Positions 11,612-21,252 of a stretch of 64,000 bases of DNA are shown here, in pieces. The stretch spans positions 29,910 through 93,909 of the forward strand of contig NZ_AUBI01000014.1 in the NCBI RefSeq assembly GCF_000429165.1, given 5' to 3'. The stretch comes from Acetobacter nitrogenifigens DSM 23921 = NBRC 105050 (GTDB lineage Bacteria > Pseudomonadota > Alphaproteobacteria > Acetobacterales > Acetobacteraceae). Each line of letters begins with the position of its first letter. The stretch's first letter is position 1. The notes beneath the pieces are model-generated. The model saw only the letters and a list, made by a program, of their open reading frames with translations, had not been told where the DNA came from and searched no databases. A program made the position numbers and the translations under genes.

Positions 11612-14488
11612 TCAACGCTTCCACCAGCCGGTGCGCGCCTTGCCCGTCGGGGCGTCTTCGCCGATCACCACCGGCTCCACGACGACAGCGTCACGCGGGG
11701 CGGGCTTCGTCGCGGCCGGAGTCTCAACCTCGACAGCGGCCGCTTCGACCGGCGCTTCCGCGTCGGTCGTCCTGGCGCGACGCGTACGGGTCCGGCGACG
11801 CGGCGCGGGCTCCGCCGCCTCCCCCTCAGCCGCGTCCTGCGCAGGGGCGTCGGCAACGGATACGCTTTCCTCCACCGCGGCTTTAGCCGAGCGGCGGCGA
11901 CGGGTCGGACGACGCGCAGGCTCTTCCGCGACGACAGGTTCTGGCGCCGGTTCCACGACAGGCACTTTCACCTCGATCACCACCGGCTCGGCAGGCTCCG
12001 CCACGACGGGCGTCTCCACTTCGACTGCGACAGGTTGATGCGCACGCGGCGGCGAAGGAGCCTCTTCGCGCTCAGCCTGATCCATCATGTCGAAAATGTC
12101 GAAGTTGCCGCCGAACGGGTCAGCCGGAGTGGGGCCACGCCAGACCGGAGCCGCAGCGGGGCGCGGTTGCTGCGGACGTGCGGGCGCCTGCTGGAAAGCA
12201 GGACGGGCCGGAGGCTGAGGCTGGCGCTGCTGCGGCCGTTCCTGAACGGTCTCGCTTTCCGACTGCCCTTTACGGGAATGACGCGTACGCATCCGCCCCG
12301 GCACGAGGTTCTCGGCCGCACGTGCGGCGTCTTCGCTATTCGGCGCGTCCGCTGCGATGACAGGGGTCTCGTCCGCGTCATCGTCGTCGTCCTGCGCGCC
12401 GAACGCCTCGTCAGCCTGACCAAGCTGCGCCTGCTCGCCATTCTGAGCGTTGTCGCGCTGACCGCCACGACGACGGCGACGGCGACGGCGACGACGCGGT
12501 TGCTCACCGTCCCCTTCCTCGGAACGCGGAGCCGCAGAAGCTTCGGAACGTGCGTCGGAGGGCGCGCCCACTGAAACGTATTCGTCCTGCTCATCCGCAG
12601 TCACGACCGGCGGAGCGTCCGCAATCGGGATCGAGCGGGCGGGCCGGGACTGTGTCGGCCGCTCGTCATCAGCCACAACTTCCGGGCGGTTCTCAAGAGC
12701 GGCGACCGTCGCTTCCGTCGTCACTGGCGTCGCGACAACCTCTGGCGCGTCGAAACGCGCGGTCTGCGGCTTGTGGCGCTCGATCCGCACCTGCGGCGGC
12801 GGCAACGTCGCGTCGGCCGCGAAGTAAACGCGCATCTTATGGCGCGTCTCGATGCCGTTCACCCAGTCGCGCTTGTTGTTGAGGATGTAGAGCGCGATGT
12901 CGGCCGCCACATGGACAGTGACTTCCGAAGCGCGGCGCAGCGCCCCTTCGTCCTCCACGGCGCGCAGCACATGCAGCGCGGAACTCTCGATCCCGCGGAC
13001 AATGCCCGTGCCCTGACAGTGCGGGCAGGCCATGAACGCCGTTTCGGCGACCGACGGACGAAGACGCTGGCGCGACATCTCCAGCAGGCCGAAATGAGAG
13101 ATCCCGCCGACCTGAATACGCGCCCGGTCGTTGCGGAGCGCGTCTTTCAGGCGCCGCTCGACTTGCGCGTTGTGGCGGCGGGACTCCATGTCGATGAAGT
13201 CAATGACGATCAGACCGGCCAGATCGCGCAGACGCAACTGGCGCGCGACTTCATCCGCTGCTTCAAGATTCGTCTTGACCGCCGTCTCTTCGATGTTCCG
13301 CTCGCGTGTCGCACGGCCGGAGTTGACGTCGATCGAGACCAGCGCTTCGGTCTGGTTGATAACCAGATAACCGCCGGAGCGAAGCTGCACGGTCGGCGAC
13401 AGCATCGCGTCGAGATGCCCTTCAACCTGATAATGGCTGAAGAGCGGTTGATGCTCCTTGCGCCACAGCACGACCTTTTGCGCGCTCTGCGGCATCAGCA
13501 TACGCATAAAATCGCGCGCCGAACGCCAGCCGGGCTCACCATCGACGACGATCTCTTCGACGTCGCGGGTGTAAACGTCGCGGATCGCCCGTTTGACGAG
13601 GCTGGCCTCTTCATAGATCAGAGTCGGCGCGACCGACTTCATCGTGTGCTCGCGAATCTCGTCCCAGAGATGCAGCAGATACTCGCAGTCGCGCATGACC
13701 TCTGGACGCGGACGTTGCGCCCCGGCCGTGCGGACGATCATTGCCATGCCGCGCGGAAGCTGCAACTCGGCGATGATCTCCTTCAGGCGCTTGCGGTCGC
13801 TGACGGCCGTGATCTTGCGGGACACGCCGCCGCCGCGCAGGGCGTTCGGCATCAATACGCAGTAACGACCAGCGAGCGAAACGTAGGTGGTCAGCGCGGC
13901 GCCCTTGTTGCCACGCTCCTCCTTGACGACCTGCACCAGCAGAATCTGGCGGCGGCGGATGACTTCCTGAATCTTGTAGCTGCGCAGGAAGCGCGCCATG
14001 CGCTTCTGGACGAGGGCCTCTTCGCCCGTGTCGGTCTCGCCACCCACGTAATCCGGGGTCGACCGTGCGTGATCGTCGGATGCGACAGATTCGCCACCCT
14101 CAGCCTCGACCGTTACTTCAGCCGAAGGATCGACCTCACCGTTCTCAACAGGCGTCCCCTCAGCTTCGGCAGCCTCTTCAGCCTCCTGCGCAGCGGCTTC
14201 GTCTTCTTCCTGAAGAGCGAGCAGCTTCTCTCGGTCAGCAACCGGGATCTGGTAATAGTCAGGATGAATTTCGCTGAAGGCGAGGAACCCGTGGCGATTG
14301 CCGCCATATTCGACGAACGCAGCCTGAAGGCTGGGTTCGACGCGGATCACCTTGGCGAGATAAATATTGCCTTTGAGCTGTTTGCGGTTGGCGGCCTCGA
14401 CGTCATAATCCTCGAGACGGTTACCATCCATCACGACGACGCGGGTTTCTTCCGCGTGCGTCGCATCGATCAGCATACGCTTGGTCAT
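11612..14488 (-). CDS. rne: ribonuclease E/G
   Basis: A 958-residue RNase E, the endonuclease that starts decay of many mRNAs and matures rRNA and tRNA. The N-terminal catalytic half shows the MLIDATHAEETRVVVMDG start, an S1-like RNA-binding domain interrupted by an acidic insertion rich in Glu and Ala (about residues 95-150), the DNase I-like region with VSIDVNSGRAT and IVIDFIDM, and the zinc-link CPHCQGTG. The C-terminal half is low-complexity: Arg-rich blocks (RRRRRRRRRRGG) alternate with acidic and Pro/Ala stretches, as expected for the degradosome scaffold region. The acidic insertion in the S1 region is typical of alphaproteobacterial RNase E. Confidence 0.95.
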   Translation of the reverse strand: MTKRMLIDATHAEETRVVVMDGNRLEDYDVEAANRKQLKGNIYLAKVIRVEPSLQAAFVEYGGNRHGFLAFSEIHPDYYQIPVADREKLLALQEEDEAAAQEAEEAAEAEGTPVENGEVDPSAEVTVEAEGGESVASDDHARSTPDYVGGETDTGEEALVQKRMARFLRSYKIQEVIRRRQILLVQVVKEERGNKGAALTTYVSLAGRYCVLMPNALRGGGVSRKITAVSDRKRLKEIIAELQLPRGMAMIVRTAGAQRPRPEVMRDCEYLLHLWDEIREHTMKSVAPTLIYEEASLVKRAIRDVYTRDVEEIVVDGEPGWRSARDFMRMLMPQSAQKVVLWRKEHQPLFSHYQVEGHLDAMLSPTVQLRSGGYLVINQTEALVSIDVNSGRATRERNIEETAVKTNLEAADEVARQLRLRDLAGLIVIDFIDMESRRHNAQVERRLKDALRNDRARIQVGGISHFGLLEMSRQRLRPSVAETAFMACPHCQGTGIVRGIESSALHVLRAVEDEGALRRASEVTVHVAADIALYILNNKRDWVNGIETRHKMRVYFAADATLPPPQVRIERHKPQTARFDAPEVVATPVTTEATVAALENRPEVVADDERPTQSRPARSIPIADAPPVVTADEQDEYVSVGAPSDARSEASAAPRSEEGDGEQPRRRRRRRRRRGGQRDNAQNGEQAQLGQADEAFGAQDDDDDADETPVIAADAPNSEDAARAAENLVPGRMRTRHSRKGQSESETVQERPQQRQPQPPARPAFQQAPARPQQPRPAAAPVWRGPTPADPFGGNFDIFDMMDQAEREEAPSPPRAHQPVAVEVETPVVAEPAEPVVIEVKVPVVEPAPEPVVAEEPARRPTRRRRSAKAAVEESVSVADAPAQDAAEGEAAEPAPRRRTRTRRARTTDAEAPVEAAAVEVETPAATKPAPRDAVVVEPVVIGEDAPTGKARTGWWKR

Positions 14489-15001
14489 AAAAAGAAAAAC
14501 TCCGGTGCCCGCGCGTTCTTCCAGCCGGGCGCAGCCGGTCGGACAACGACCGGGCTACGCGGGGGAACGCGTCGGGAAAATCGACTGAACGATCAGTGGT
14601 GGCGTGGACGATCACGGTCGGCGGAGCGCTCTTGATCAGTGCTGACAGAAGCGGCGCCGGGACCGGGCGAATATCGCCACGACCTGCCTTGCGCGCTGTC
14701 AGCCTGATCAGACTAGCTCTCATCCATCCTTACGATCGGCAATAGGTCTGCGCCGACCCGTAACCGCGCCGTTCGCCGAAATACGGCGACAGACGGTGTC
14801 AGAAGGCGGCCACGCGGCAGGCCTGTGATCGACCATGCCACATGACAATACCATGACCGAAATGGGCGCCCTGCGCAAGCGGCGCGTGACGCCCTGCCTG
14901 GACAGATCCGTCGCGACATCAAGAAACCGCCACAAGTGCATGAATTAATGACTTAGGCATAAAAATATGAAACTGTCCCCCTGTCATACCCGGAAGGCCA
15001 G
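14489..15001. other. rne upstream region and amidase promoter region
   Basis: About 510 bases without a gene. rne genes commonly have a long structured 5' leader used for autoregulation, and the minus-strand side of this gap would fit that; I have not identified a specific hairpin homologous to known rne leaders. The right end provides the promoter and the ribosome site (GGAAGG) of the amidase gene. Confidence 0.35.
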
Positions 15002-15994
15002 ATGACGAAAAACGAGAGAACATGCGCCCCTGTCCCGACCGGGCCTGTTGCGCAAACCCGGCAGTTCAAACAGGGGCTGCTGGACGGTTGCGGCTCGAAG
15101 GGAATCGACGTCGCCTCCCGGTCGACCGAACGCGTCGATCTTGTCCGCCGCGCGACCCTTTTCGTGGGCCTCGCCCCTCTGGTCCCGGCAGCGGCTTTCG
15201 CGCGATCGCACCCCCACGCCCATACATTAGGCGCGCCGCATTCAGCTCCCACGCATACCCCCCCCCTGCATGCGCCTGCGGTGATCCGGAAAGCCGCAGC
15301 CCCCCTTCCGCTCGTCATGCTCGATCCGGGTCATGGTGGAAAAGACCCGGGCGCTATTGGATATTCAGGCACCTTCGAAAAGCACGTCGCTGAAGCGGCC
15401 GCCAATGAGCTTGAGCGGCAATTGCTCGCCACGGGCCGCTATCGCGTGGCGATGACGCGAACCGGCGACCGTTTCATTCCCCTCGAAGGGCGCGTCGATA
15501 TGGCGCAGGCGCACAAGGCCGAGTTGTTCATCTCCATGCACGCCGACGCTTTGCACGACGCCTCCGTCCGGGGCGCCAGCGTCTATACCCTATCCAGCAA
15601 CGCCTCCGACAGCCAGACCGCGACCATCGCCCAAAGCGAGAACAGCGCGGACCTGTTCGGCGGACCGCACGTCCATGCGACGTCGCCCGCCGTGCAGCAG
15701 ATTCTGGCGAGCCTTGTTTCAGAAGAGACAAGACGCGGATCGGCGCATATGGCCAGTTCCGTCGTCTCTTCCCTGTCGTCCCGCCTGACGATGCTCAGCA
15801 ATCCGCACCGGCATGCGGCCTTCGTTGTCCTGAAGGCGGCGGACATCCCGTCCGTGCTTGTCGAGATGGGCTTCATGTCCAACCGCATGGACGAAGCCGC
15901 CCTGCGCGCCGCCGGACACCGCGCCATGGTCGCAGGAGCGATGCGCGACGCCGTCGATCGCTATTTCATGTCGGCGGGCGTTGGCGTCGGCTGA
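15002..15994 (+). CDS. N-acetylmuramoyl-L-alanine amidase, Amidase_3 family (AmiC-like)
   Basis: A 330-residue exported amidase that cleaves the bond between MurNAc and the stem peptide, usually at the division site. The catalytic domain starts at LVMLDPGHGGKDPGA (zinc His), followed by EAAANELERQL, the TRTGDRFIPLEGR motif, FISMHADA (zinc His) and VEMGFMSN near the C-terminus (catalytic Glu). The N-terminal 70 residues contain LVRRATLFVGLAPLVPAAAFARS, a twin-arginine-like export signal with an unusually long leader. No AMIN domain is visible, so the enzyme is a minimal form. ATG 15002 has GGAAGG just upstream. Confidence 0.9.
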   Translation: MTKNERTCAPVPTGPVAQTRQFKQGLLDGCGSKGIDVASRSTERVDLVRRATLFVGLAPLVPAAAFARSHPHAHTLGAPHSAPTHTPPLHAPAVIRKAAAPLPLVMLDPGHGGKDPGAIGYSGTFEKHVAEAAANELERQLLATGRYRVAMTRTGDRFIPLEGRVDMAQAHKAELFISMHADALHDASVRGASVYTLSSNASDSQTATIAQSENSADLFGGPHVHATSPAVQQILASLVSEETRRGSAHMASSVVSSLSSRLTMLSNPHRHAAFVVLKAADIPSVLVEMGFMSNRMDEAALRAAGHRAMVAGAMRDAVDRYFMSAGVGVG

Positions 15995-16082
15995 ACGCCG
16001 CACCTTCTGGCTCGCTACGATATGGGGCCGTCCGCGGGCTTATGCGTCGCAGACGCCTTCGAGACGACCGACCGAACGCCCA

Positions 16083-16628
16083 TCATTCTCCCGCGGCCCT
16101 TCGAACGGCAGAACGGGCGTTATCGACGACCCAACTCGCAATCTCACCAACGTCACTCAGCCTGAATGTCACAAGAGCGGGCGGCAGGTCGGCCAGCGCG
16201 TCGCAAGCGTCACCAAGAGCGACGGCGCGCACAGCAGGACGTTCGGGCCATAGCGGCGGCTTGCCGACTTCCCGACGCCACACCTCCAGAGCGATTGGTA
16301 AACGGGCGCCGAACCCTTCGACCAGAATGATGTCCACCGGTTCCATGCGCCCCACCAGACTGTCGATGTCCGGCTCTTCCTGCGTCGACTGCTGCTCATG
16401 CATCAACGCCCAGCGTGAGCCTGTCGCCAGCATGATCTCACGCGCGCCCGCTTCCCTGTGGCGAAAACTGTCCTTTCCCGGCCGATCGAGATCGAAGCCG
16501 TGATGGGCGTGCTTGATCGTCGACACGGTCTTTCCCAAGGCGGACAGCGCCGGAATCAGTCGCTCGATCAGCGTGGTTTTGCCCATTCCGCTTCGTCCGG
16601 CGATTCCCATCAGCAATGGAGGTTTCAT
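16083..16628 (-). CDS. mobB: molybdopterin-guanine dinucleotide biosynthesis adaptor MobB
   Basis: A 181-residue P-loop GTPase of the MobB family, with GIAGRSGMGKTTLIERLIP at the N-terminus (Walker A), the KHAHHGFDLDRPGKDS motif and the ILVEGF motif. MobB assists MobA in attaching GMP to molybdopterin for bis-MGD enzymes. It is divergent from mobA, with a shared intergenic region of 167 bases, and fdhD follows mobA, so the three genes form a molybdoenzyme maturation cluster. Confidence 0.92.
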   Translation of the reverse strand: MKPPLLMGIAGRSGMGKTTLIERLIPALSALGKTVSTIKHAHHGFDLDRPGKDSFRHREAGAREIMLATGSRWALMHEQQSTQEEPDIDSLVGRMEPVDIILVEGFGARLPIALEVWRREVGKPPLWPERPAVRAVALGDACDALADLPPALVTFRLSDVGEIASWVVDNARSAVRRAAGE

Positions 16629-16795
16629 CCGTCACAGTGTCCTTTCCACCACATGCGCTCGCCCCGCAGGGCTGTGTATCACAGCGCTGCGCGTATGCTA
16701 TTTCAGGAGCGGGCCTGTAGCGGCAAGGTCCGTCATTGCTCAGGAGGCGATCATAAGGCTATGCGCGAACTTCCTGCACGCATCCGGGGGACGAC

Positions 16796-17449
16796 ATGAG
16801 CGACGACCGTCGCCATGCCGCGCTTATTCTTGCTGGCGGCGAAGCGCGGCGTTTGAATGGCGTCGACAAGGCCAGCCTGGATCTCGGTGGCGCGACGCCC
16901 CTGTCTCTGCTCGTCGCCGCCTTGCAGGACGCGTGCGACGCCATCGCGATCAGCACGAACACGCGGAACCCGGCGACGGCGGCCCTTGAAAAGCCCATGC
17001 TCGCCGACCCGATCCCCGGCGTCGGCCCTCTTGGAGGCGTGCTTGCCGGACTTGAATGGGCGCACCGCGAAGGCTTCGCCAGACTTATGACCGTACCCGG
17101 CGACACGCCCTTCATCCCGTCCAATCTAATCGAGAAACTGGCTGCGCCGCTCTCCGTGGCGTCATCGGGCGGGCGAACCCACCCACTGATCGCTTGCTGG
17201 CCGACATCGGCCGCGCCGACGCTTCGGAACTGGATCGAGGAGCGCATGGCGGAGGCTCGGCCGGAGGCAGGAAAATCGGCAGCGTGGCGGGTCCGTGATT
17301 TTATGAAAAACCTCGGCGCCTGGCGGGTCGTCGAGTTTTCTGCCGAGGACGGCGACCCTTTCTTCAACATCAACACCCCGCAAGATCTCGCCTGGGCGCG
17401 CACGCGCAGGGAAGCATCACGCATCGATACGAAAAACGTCCGGTCATGA
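16796..17449 (+). CDS. mobA: molybdenum cofactor guanylyltransferase MobA
   Basis: A 217-residue nucleotidyltransferase. The signature LILAGGEARRLNGVDKAS binds the nucleotide; the family consensus is LAGGxSxRMGxDKA, so the Met-Gly pair is replaced by Leu-Asn. Further motifs are DPIPGVGPLGGVLAGLEWA and the metal-binding region VPGDTPFIP. It transfers GMP from GTP to molybdopterin. Its stop overlaps the ATG of fdhD by four bases (ATGA), which indicates translational coupling. The ribosome site is GGGGGA. Confidence 0.92.
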   Translation: MSDDRRHAALILAGGEARRLNGVDKASLDLGGATPLSLLVAALQDACDAIAISTNTRNPATAALEKPMLADPIPGVGPLGGVLAGLEWAHREGFARLMTVPGDTPFIPSNLIEKLAAPLSVASSGGRTHPLIACWPTSAAPTLRNWIEERMAEARPEAGKSAAWRVRDFMKNLGAWRVVEFSAEDGDPFFNINTPQDLAWARTRREASRIDTKNVRS

Positions 17450-18267
17450 CGAATTCTTCCCCCACCTCTTACGATCCTGCGTTCTGGAGAACTGTTACCC
17501 GGCTGGGCGGCGACTCACACGACGCACGCAGACTGGCGATAGCGGACGAGACGCCGCTCTCACTGATTTACAGCGGCGTCCCCTATTCGGTTATGATGGT
17601 GACGCCCAGCGACATCGAAGATTTCATTATCGGCTTCTCGCTGACCGAGGGATTGATTTCGGCGCCTGACGAGATCGCTTCAATACAAATTCGCGACGGC
17701 GTAGACGGTCTTATCGCCGAAATCGCGACATCGGGCGCGGCTATGAAAACCGTGCTCGCGCGCCGCAGGAGCATGCCGGTTCGAAGCAGTTGCGGCGTCT
17801 GCGGCGCCGAAGATACGGACGCGCTCATGCGTCCGCTGCGCCCCGTCACCTCTCCCGCACTGAGGGCGGCAGCAGTCGCACGAACGCTTGCTGAGCTACG
17901 CGGCAGGCAGATTCTTAACAGAGACGTTCATATGCTGCACGCTGCGGCCTGGTCGACTCTCGATGGCGATATCGTTCTCGTGCGGGAGGATGTTGGGCGG
18001 CACAATGCGCTCGACAAGCTGATCGGGGCGACGTCGAGGAAAAATCTTGATATGTCACATGGATTTTGCACGATAAGCAGCCGCTGCTCGTTCGATATGG
18101 TGCAGAAATCGGTCGCTGCGGGGATTGGCGCGCTGGTCGCCGTGTCCGCGCCAACGGAGCGAGCCGTGAAACTGGCCGAGCAGGCCGGTCAAACGCTGGC
18201 GGCGTTGGCGCGTGGCGACGACGCGTGGGTGTTCACGTCGCCCGACCGGAAAGGCCCCGGCGTTTGA
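17446..18267 (+). CDS. fdhD: formate dehydrogenase accessory sulfurtransferase FdhD
   Basis: A 273-residue FdhD. It moves sulfur from IscS to the molybdenum cofactor of formate dehydrogenase. The functional cysteine pair is in SSCGVCGAED. The family motifs VMMVTPSDIEDFIIGFSLTEGLI and VREDVGRHNALDKLIG are intact, as is the SSRCSFDMVQK stretch. Translation is coupled to mobA. A formate dehydrogenase itself is not in this window; the frmA product pathway (formaldehyde to formate) at 61-63 kb is a plausible consumer. The gene ends just before an inverted repeat at 18270-18306. Confidence 0.95.
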   Translation: MTNSSPTSYDPAFWRTVTRLGGDSHDARRLAIADETPLSLIYSGVPYSVMMVTPSDIEDFIIGFSLTEGLISAPDEIASIQIRDGVDGLIAEIATSGAAMKTVLARRRSMPVRSSCGVCGAEDTDALMRPLRPVTSPALRAAAVARTLAELRGRQILNRDVHMLHAAAWSTLDGDIVLVREDVGRHNALDKLIGATSRKNLDMSHGFCTISSRCSFDMVQKSVAAGIGALVAVSAPTERAVKLAEQAGQTLAALARGDDAWVFTSPDRKGPGV

Positions 18268-18269
18268 AG

Positions 18270-18306
18270 CGTCATCCGATCAGCGGAAGCCTCTGGCCGG
18301 ATGACG
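18270..18306. terminator. inverted repeat between fdhD and the DUF885 gene, possible bidirectional terminator
   Basis: CGTCATCCG at 18270-18278 pairs perfectly with CGGATGACG at 18298-18306. It begins two bases after the fdhD stop and separates convergent genes. The T-tract is weak on both sides, so termination is inferred. Confidence 0.5.
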
Positions 18307-18441
18307 ATGCTCGTTATGACAACAAGCCGGAGCCTCGTCCGTGAACCGGCGCAAACAGTTAAGACTCCAATACGTCATGCCTGTTGCAACCGGAAAAAAT
18401 GTCCGCGCAAGCCGGGCGCTCATCCGCGAATGGATCACGCC

Positions 18442-20169
18442 CTACAGCATCGGCGCGTCGGCGCCGGTCAATTCACGGCGAATGATCTTCATCGGCACCA
18501 ACCCGGAAGATAACAACCCGTCATGAAACTTCTGCAAAGAGAATGAGGCTCCGTCTCGCTTCCGCATATCCTCACGCAGATGCAGGATCATCAGCTTTCC
18601 CAGCAGATACGAGTAATATCCAGGATCGGCCGTACCACGACGCGCTTCTTTGTACGCCATGACGGACGATTGATAACATTCGCGCTGCATCATTCCGGTC
18701 GCGTCCTTCAGAGACATTCCCTGCGTGTGCATGCCAAAAGCCGCAAGGAAACGGCAGTCGCGAAGAAGAGCGTCCTGCAACTGCGCCAGATGCAGCCTGG
18801 CGTCCTGAGCATGAAAGCCCTGCTCGACCATCATCTGCTCGGTGTAATGCGCCCATCCCTCCGTCGTGGAATAGGACTGTGCTCCTTTCCGCGTCAGGGT
18901 CCAGCCAGGGTTGGCGCGCAGGTACAGACCCTGCACGAAATGTCCGGGCATCGCTTCATGAACAGTGATGTTCAGGAGTGAAGGCGTATTGAAATCTTCC
19001 AAAGACTCCTCAGCCTTCTTCGCATCCAGCTTCGGGTCGATGGGCGTCACGTAGTAAAACGACGTCGTCGCCTTCGTCTCGAAAGCGCCCGGCCAATCCG
19101 TCGCGGCGGTGATCAGGGAGCGCTGGAAGCTCGGCGTGTCCGTCACCACCGGCAATGTGGCGTTGGGCAACGTCACGATGCGATGCGTCGTCACGAAGCT
19201 CTGGGCGTCCTTCAACTGATCGCGCACCAGCTGATTGAGCGCGTCAGCCGCGACGTGATCCTTGCGGATTTCGGCGAGCGCGTTTTTCGGGTGGGATGGG
19301 TCCACCTCTCGTTCGGCCTGATGGAACGCGATCTGGTCACGCTTCAGTTGCGCGCGGCCCGCTGCGATCACTGTATCGAGCGGAGTATCCACCATATCCG
19401 CCGCCAGCATCGCCTTCATCGTATCGGCGCCAAGTGCGAAGCCGCCGGATGGCTTGATGCTTTCGAGTTTCGTTCCAAACATCTGCAGAGCGTCAAGCAC
19501 GCTGGCGGTGCTGGACCGTAATTGCGCCTGCAACGCAGGGTCCTTCACCCCGGCGAAAGCTTCGGGCACGTTGTCTTTTACGAAAGACACTGCTCCGGCG
19601 AGATCCTCTTTGGAGATTTCGATGAAAATCGCGGGAACCTGTGTAAGCTGACTCTCGCCTGTCGCCAGCATCGCAGGGATCAGCTTTTCTCGCGCTATGA
19701 CGTTCTTCATACGCTCCGAAAGCGGCGCAAAGTCCCGATCAATCAGGCTGTAGAGCGCGTTGGTGGCGAGCGAAACATAGCTGTCAGGATTATGCGCGTA
19801 GGGCTGAATACGCTCGTTCGAGAGCAGTTCGCCATTGATCTCGGCGACGAGGACGTCCCTGTCGTCCTGACGCCGCTGAGGCAGACTGGAGACGTCAAGC
19901 GCGGTCAGCGCATCCTTTTCGCGACGCAAGCGCGCCGTCTGCGCGACAGTCGCAGCGACGGAGACGTCATCCAGTTCGCCATCGGCATTGTGGACGCCAA
20001 GCAGGGTCGAAGAAACCGGACTCGCCGCCCACTCGGCGTCAAAATGCGCTTTCTCGATTGCATCGAGTGTGGACGAGGCCGGCGGCGCGGCATGAGCGGC
20101 TATACCGATCATTGAGACCGTCACGGCCAGAAAGATACGCCGGACGGCGCGTGGTGCATGCATGTTCAT
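18442..20169 (-). CDS. exported DUF885-family (M32-like) metallopeptidase-type protein
   Basis: A DUF885-family protein of 575 residues from ATG 20169. The frame is open to 20277, but starting at MNMHAPRAVRRIFLAV puts a signal peptide (VTVSMIGIAAHA) at the N-terminus. The zinc-peptidase-like motif is NITVHEAMPGHFVQ, which provides HEAMPGH, and a downstream EGWAHYTEQM supplies a second conserved Glu/His region. DUF885 members are thought to be periplasmic or secreted carboxypeptidase-like enzymes, but the substrate is unknown. It is a single gene flanked by an AT-rich orphan upstream. Confidence 0.82.
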   Translation of the reverse strand: MNMHAPRAVRRIFLAVTVSMIGIAAHAAPPASSTLDAIEKAHFDAEWAASPVSSTLLGVHNADGELDDVSVAATVAQTARLRREKDALTALDVSSLPQRRQDDRDVLVAEINGELLSNERIQPYAHNPDSYVSLATNALYSLIDRDFAPLSERMKNVIAREKLIPAMLATGESQLTQVPAIFIEISKEDLAGAVSFVKDNVPEAFAGVKDPALQAQLRSSTASVLDALQMFGTKLESIKPSGGFALGADTMKAMLAADMVDTPLDTVIAAGRAQLKRDQIAFHQAEREVDPSHPKNALAEIRKDHVAADALNQLVRDQLKDAQSFVTTHRIVTLPNATLPVVTDTPSFQRSLITAATDWPGAFETKATTSFYYVTPIDPKLDAKKAEESLEDFNTPSLLNITVHEAMPGHFVQGLYLRANPGWTLTRKGAQSYSTTEGWAHYTEQMMVEQGFHAQDARLHLAQLQDALLRDCRFLAAFGMHTQGMSLKDATGMMQRECYQSSVMAYKEARRGTADPGYYSYLLGKLMILHLREDMRKRDGASFSLQKFHDGLLSSGLVPMKIIRRELTGADAPML

Positions 20170-20351
20170 AAGCGGCACGATATCTGGGGCACAGCCCCGT
20201 GCAAAGCGTGGGCCGATCGAAAGAAGCAGGCCGCTCACGCCTTCCTGAGCCAGAATTGATAGTGGCTGGTCTTCCATACAGACGCGCCCTACGCAGCGCT
20301 GACCAGATGTCTCCCAGTCGGCAGCCTCCCCGCTTGCAGAGCGGCGCCAGA

Positions 20352-21119
20352 TCAGAATTCGTCGTAGAAGCCCAGTTTGGATTTGCGAAATTCGATCAAC
20401 GCGTTTACCGCCCGAAAAAAAGAGGCATCCGGCTTTTTGTCAAAATAATTGCGAAAAAAAATCATATCTTCGTCGAAGAAGTTTCCTTCCCCCTTGTAGG
20501 TAATGATTGGAAAGCCATCGGCTTTTCTATTTTCGTTTATCGCGGTAATAAATCCTTGATACCACGCGTAGTATACAACCTTCCACCACATCGTGTTGAC
20601 TTTATATGTTTCTATCTCGAGATAAGCGTGCTGTCCCGTCATTTTTGAAGTATCTCTGTATATTCTATCGAGAAAATCTTTTCCTTTATTATGCCCAACC
20701 CCAAAAATAAGCGCGTTTTTGCCCATAAAACCCGCATGAAATTCGGAAGACGAAACCCCGTGATCGTCCAGCACGATCAAGGCGCCATCGTTGTCCAATT
20801 CATAGATTTCTCCATTGTCGCCAACCACGTCGGCGTCGAGACGGCGGGCGATGCGCACCATTTTTGCCATCAGGTGATTATCGGGATACTTGGCGGTGAT
20901 GACTCCGCCTGCTCCCCACAGATATCGCGACTCACTCTCCGGGTCTGGATGGGCAGACCATATGGCGGTGTCGACGCCATATTTGTCTGCGTGCTCGCCG
21001 ACAAAGAACTTAAGCTCCTTATCGGCGCGAATAATGGCGAACCATTCATCCAGCGTGATCTGCGGCCCTTTCTTGCGCGAAAATAAGGGATTTCGCGTTA
21101 TTTCCACATCGTAGCCCAC
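20352..21119 (-). CDS. AT-richer orphan protein with an immunity-like N-terminal domain
   Basis: A 255-residue soluble protein. The first 120 residues (MGYDVEITRNPLF, then ITLDEWFAIIRADKEL, and a region ending RIARRLDADVVGDNGEIYEL) match a pattern I know from small hypothetical proteins often found near toxin or interbacterial competition loci. The C-terminal half (YLEIETYKVNTMWWKVVYYAW and an Asp/Phe-rich tail) is not familiar. Codons are visibly richer in A and T than in all neighbours, and the flanks at 21120-21250 are also AT-rich, suggesting recent acquisition. No toxin partner is adjacent. Function unknown. Confidence 0.7.
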   Translation of the reverse strand: MGYDVEITRNPLFSRKKGPQITLDEWFAIIRADKELKFFVGEHADKYGVDTAIWSAHPDPESESRYLWGAGGVITAKYPDNHLMAKMVRIARRLDADVVGDNGEIYELDNDGALIVLDDHGVSSSEFHAGFMGKNALIFGVGHNKGKDFLDRIYRDTSKMTGQHAYLEIETYKVNTMWWKVVYYAWYQGFITAINENRKADGFPIITYKGEGNFFDEDMIFFRNYFDKKPDASFFRAVNALIEFRKSKLGFYDEF

Positions 21120-21252
21120 AATATCTTCGCCTTCGAAAAATTATTTAAATCAAGGCATAAAAATAAATTCCCGGCGCCGCAATCTAAGCAAATATTCTCA
21201 GCTTCTTATGTCATACATCTTCTGACACACAGTCAGGCTCGATACAGGCAAG

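Noticed and set aside
12773..14635. 620-codon plus-strand frame
   Set aside because: Fully antisense to rne, which has intact S1, catalytic and zinc-link motifs.
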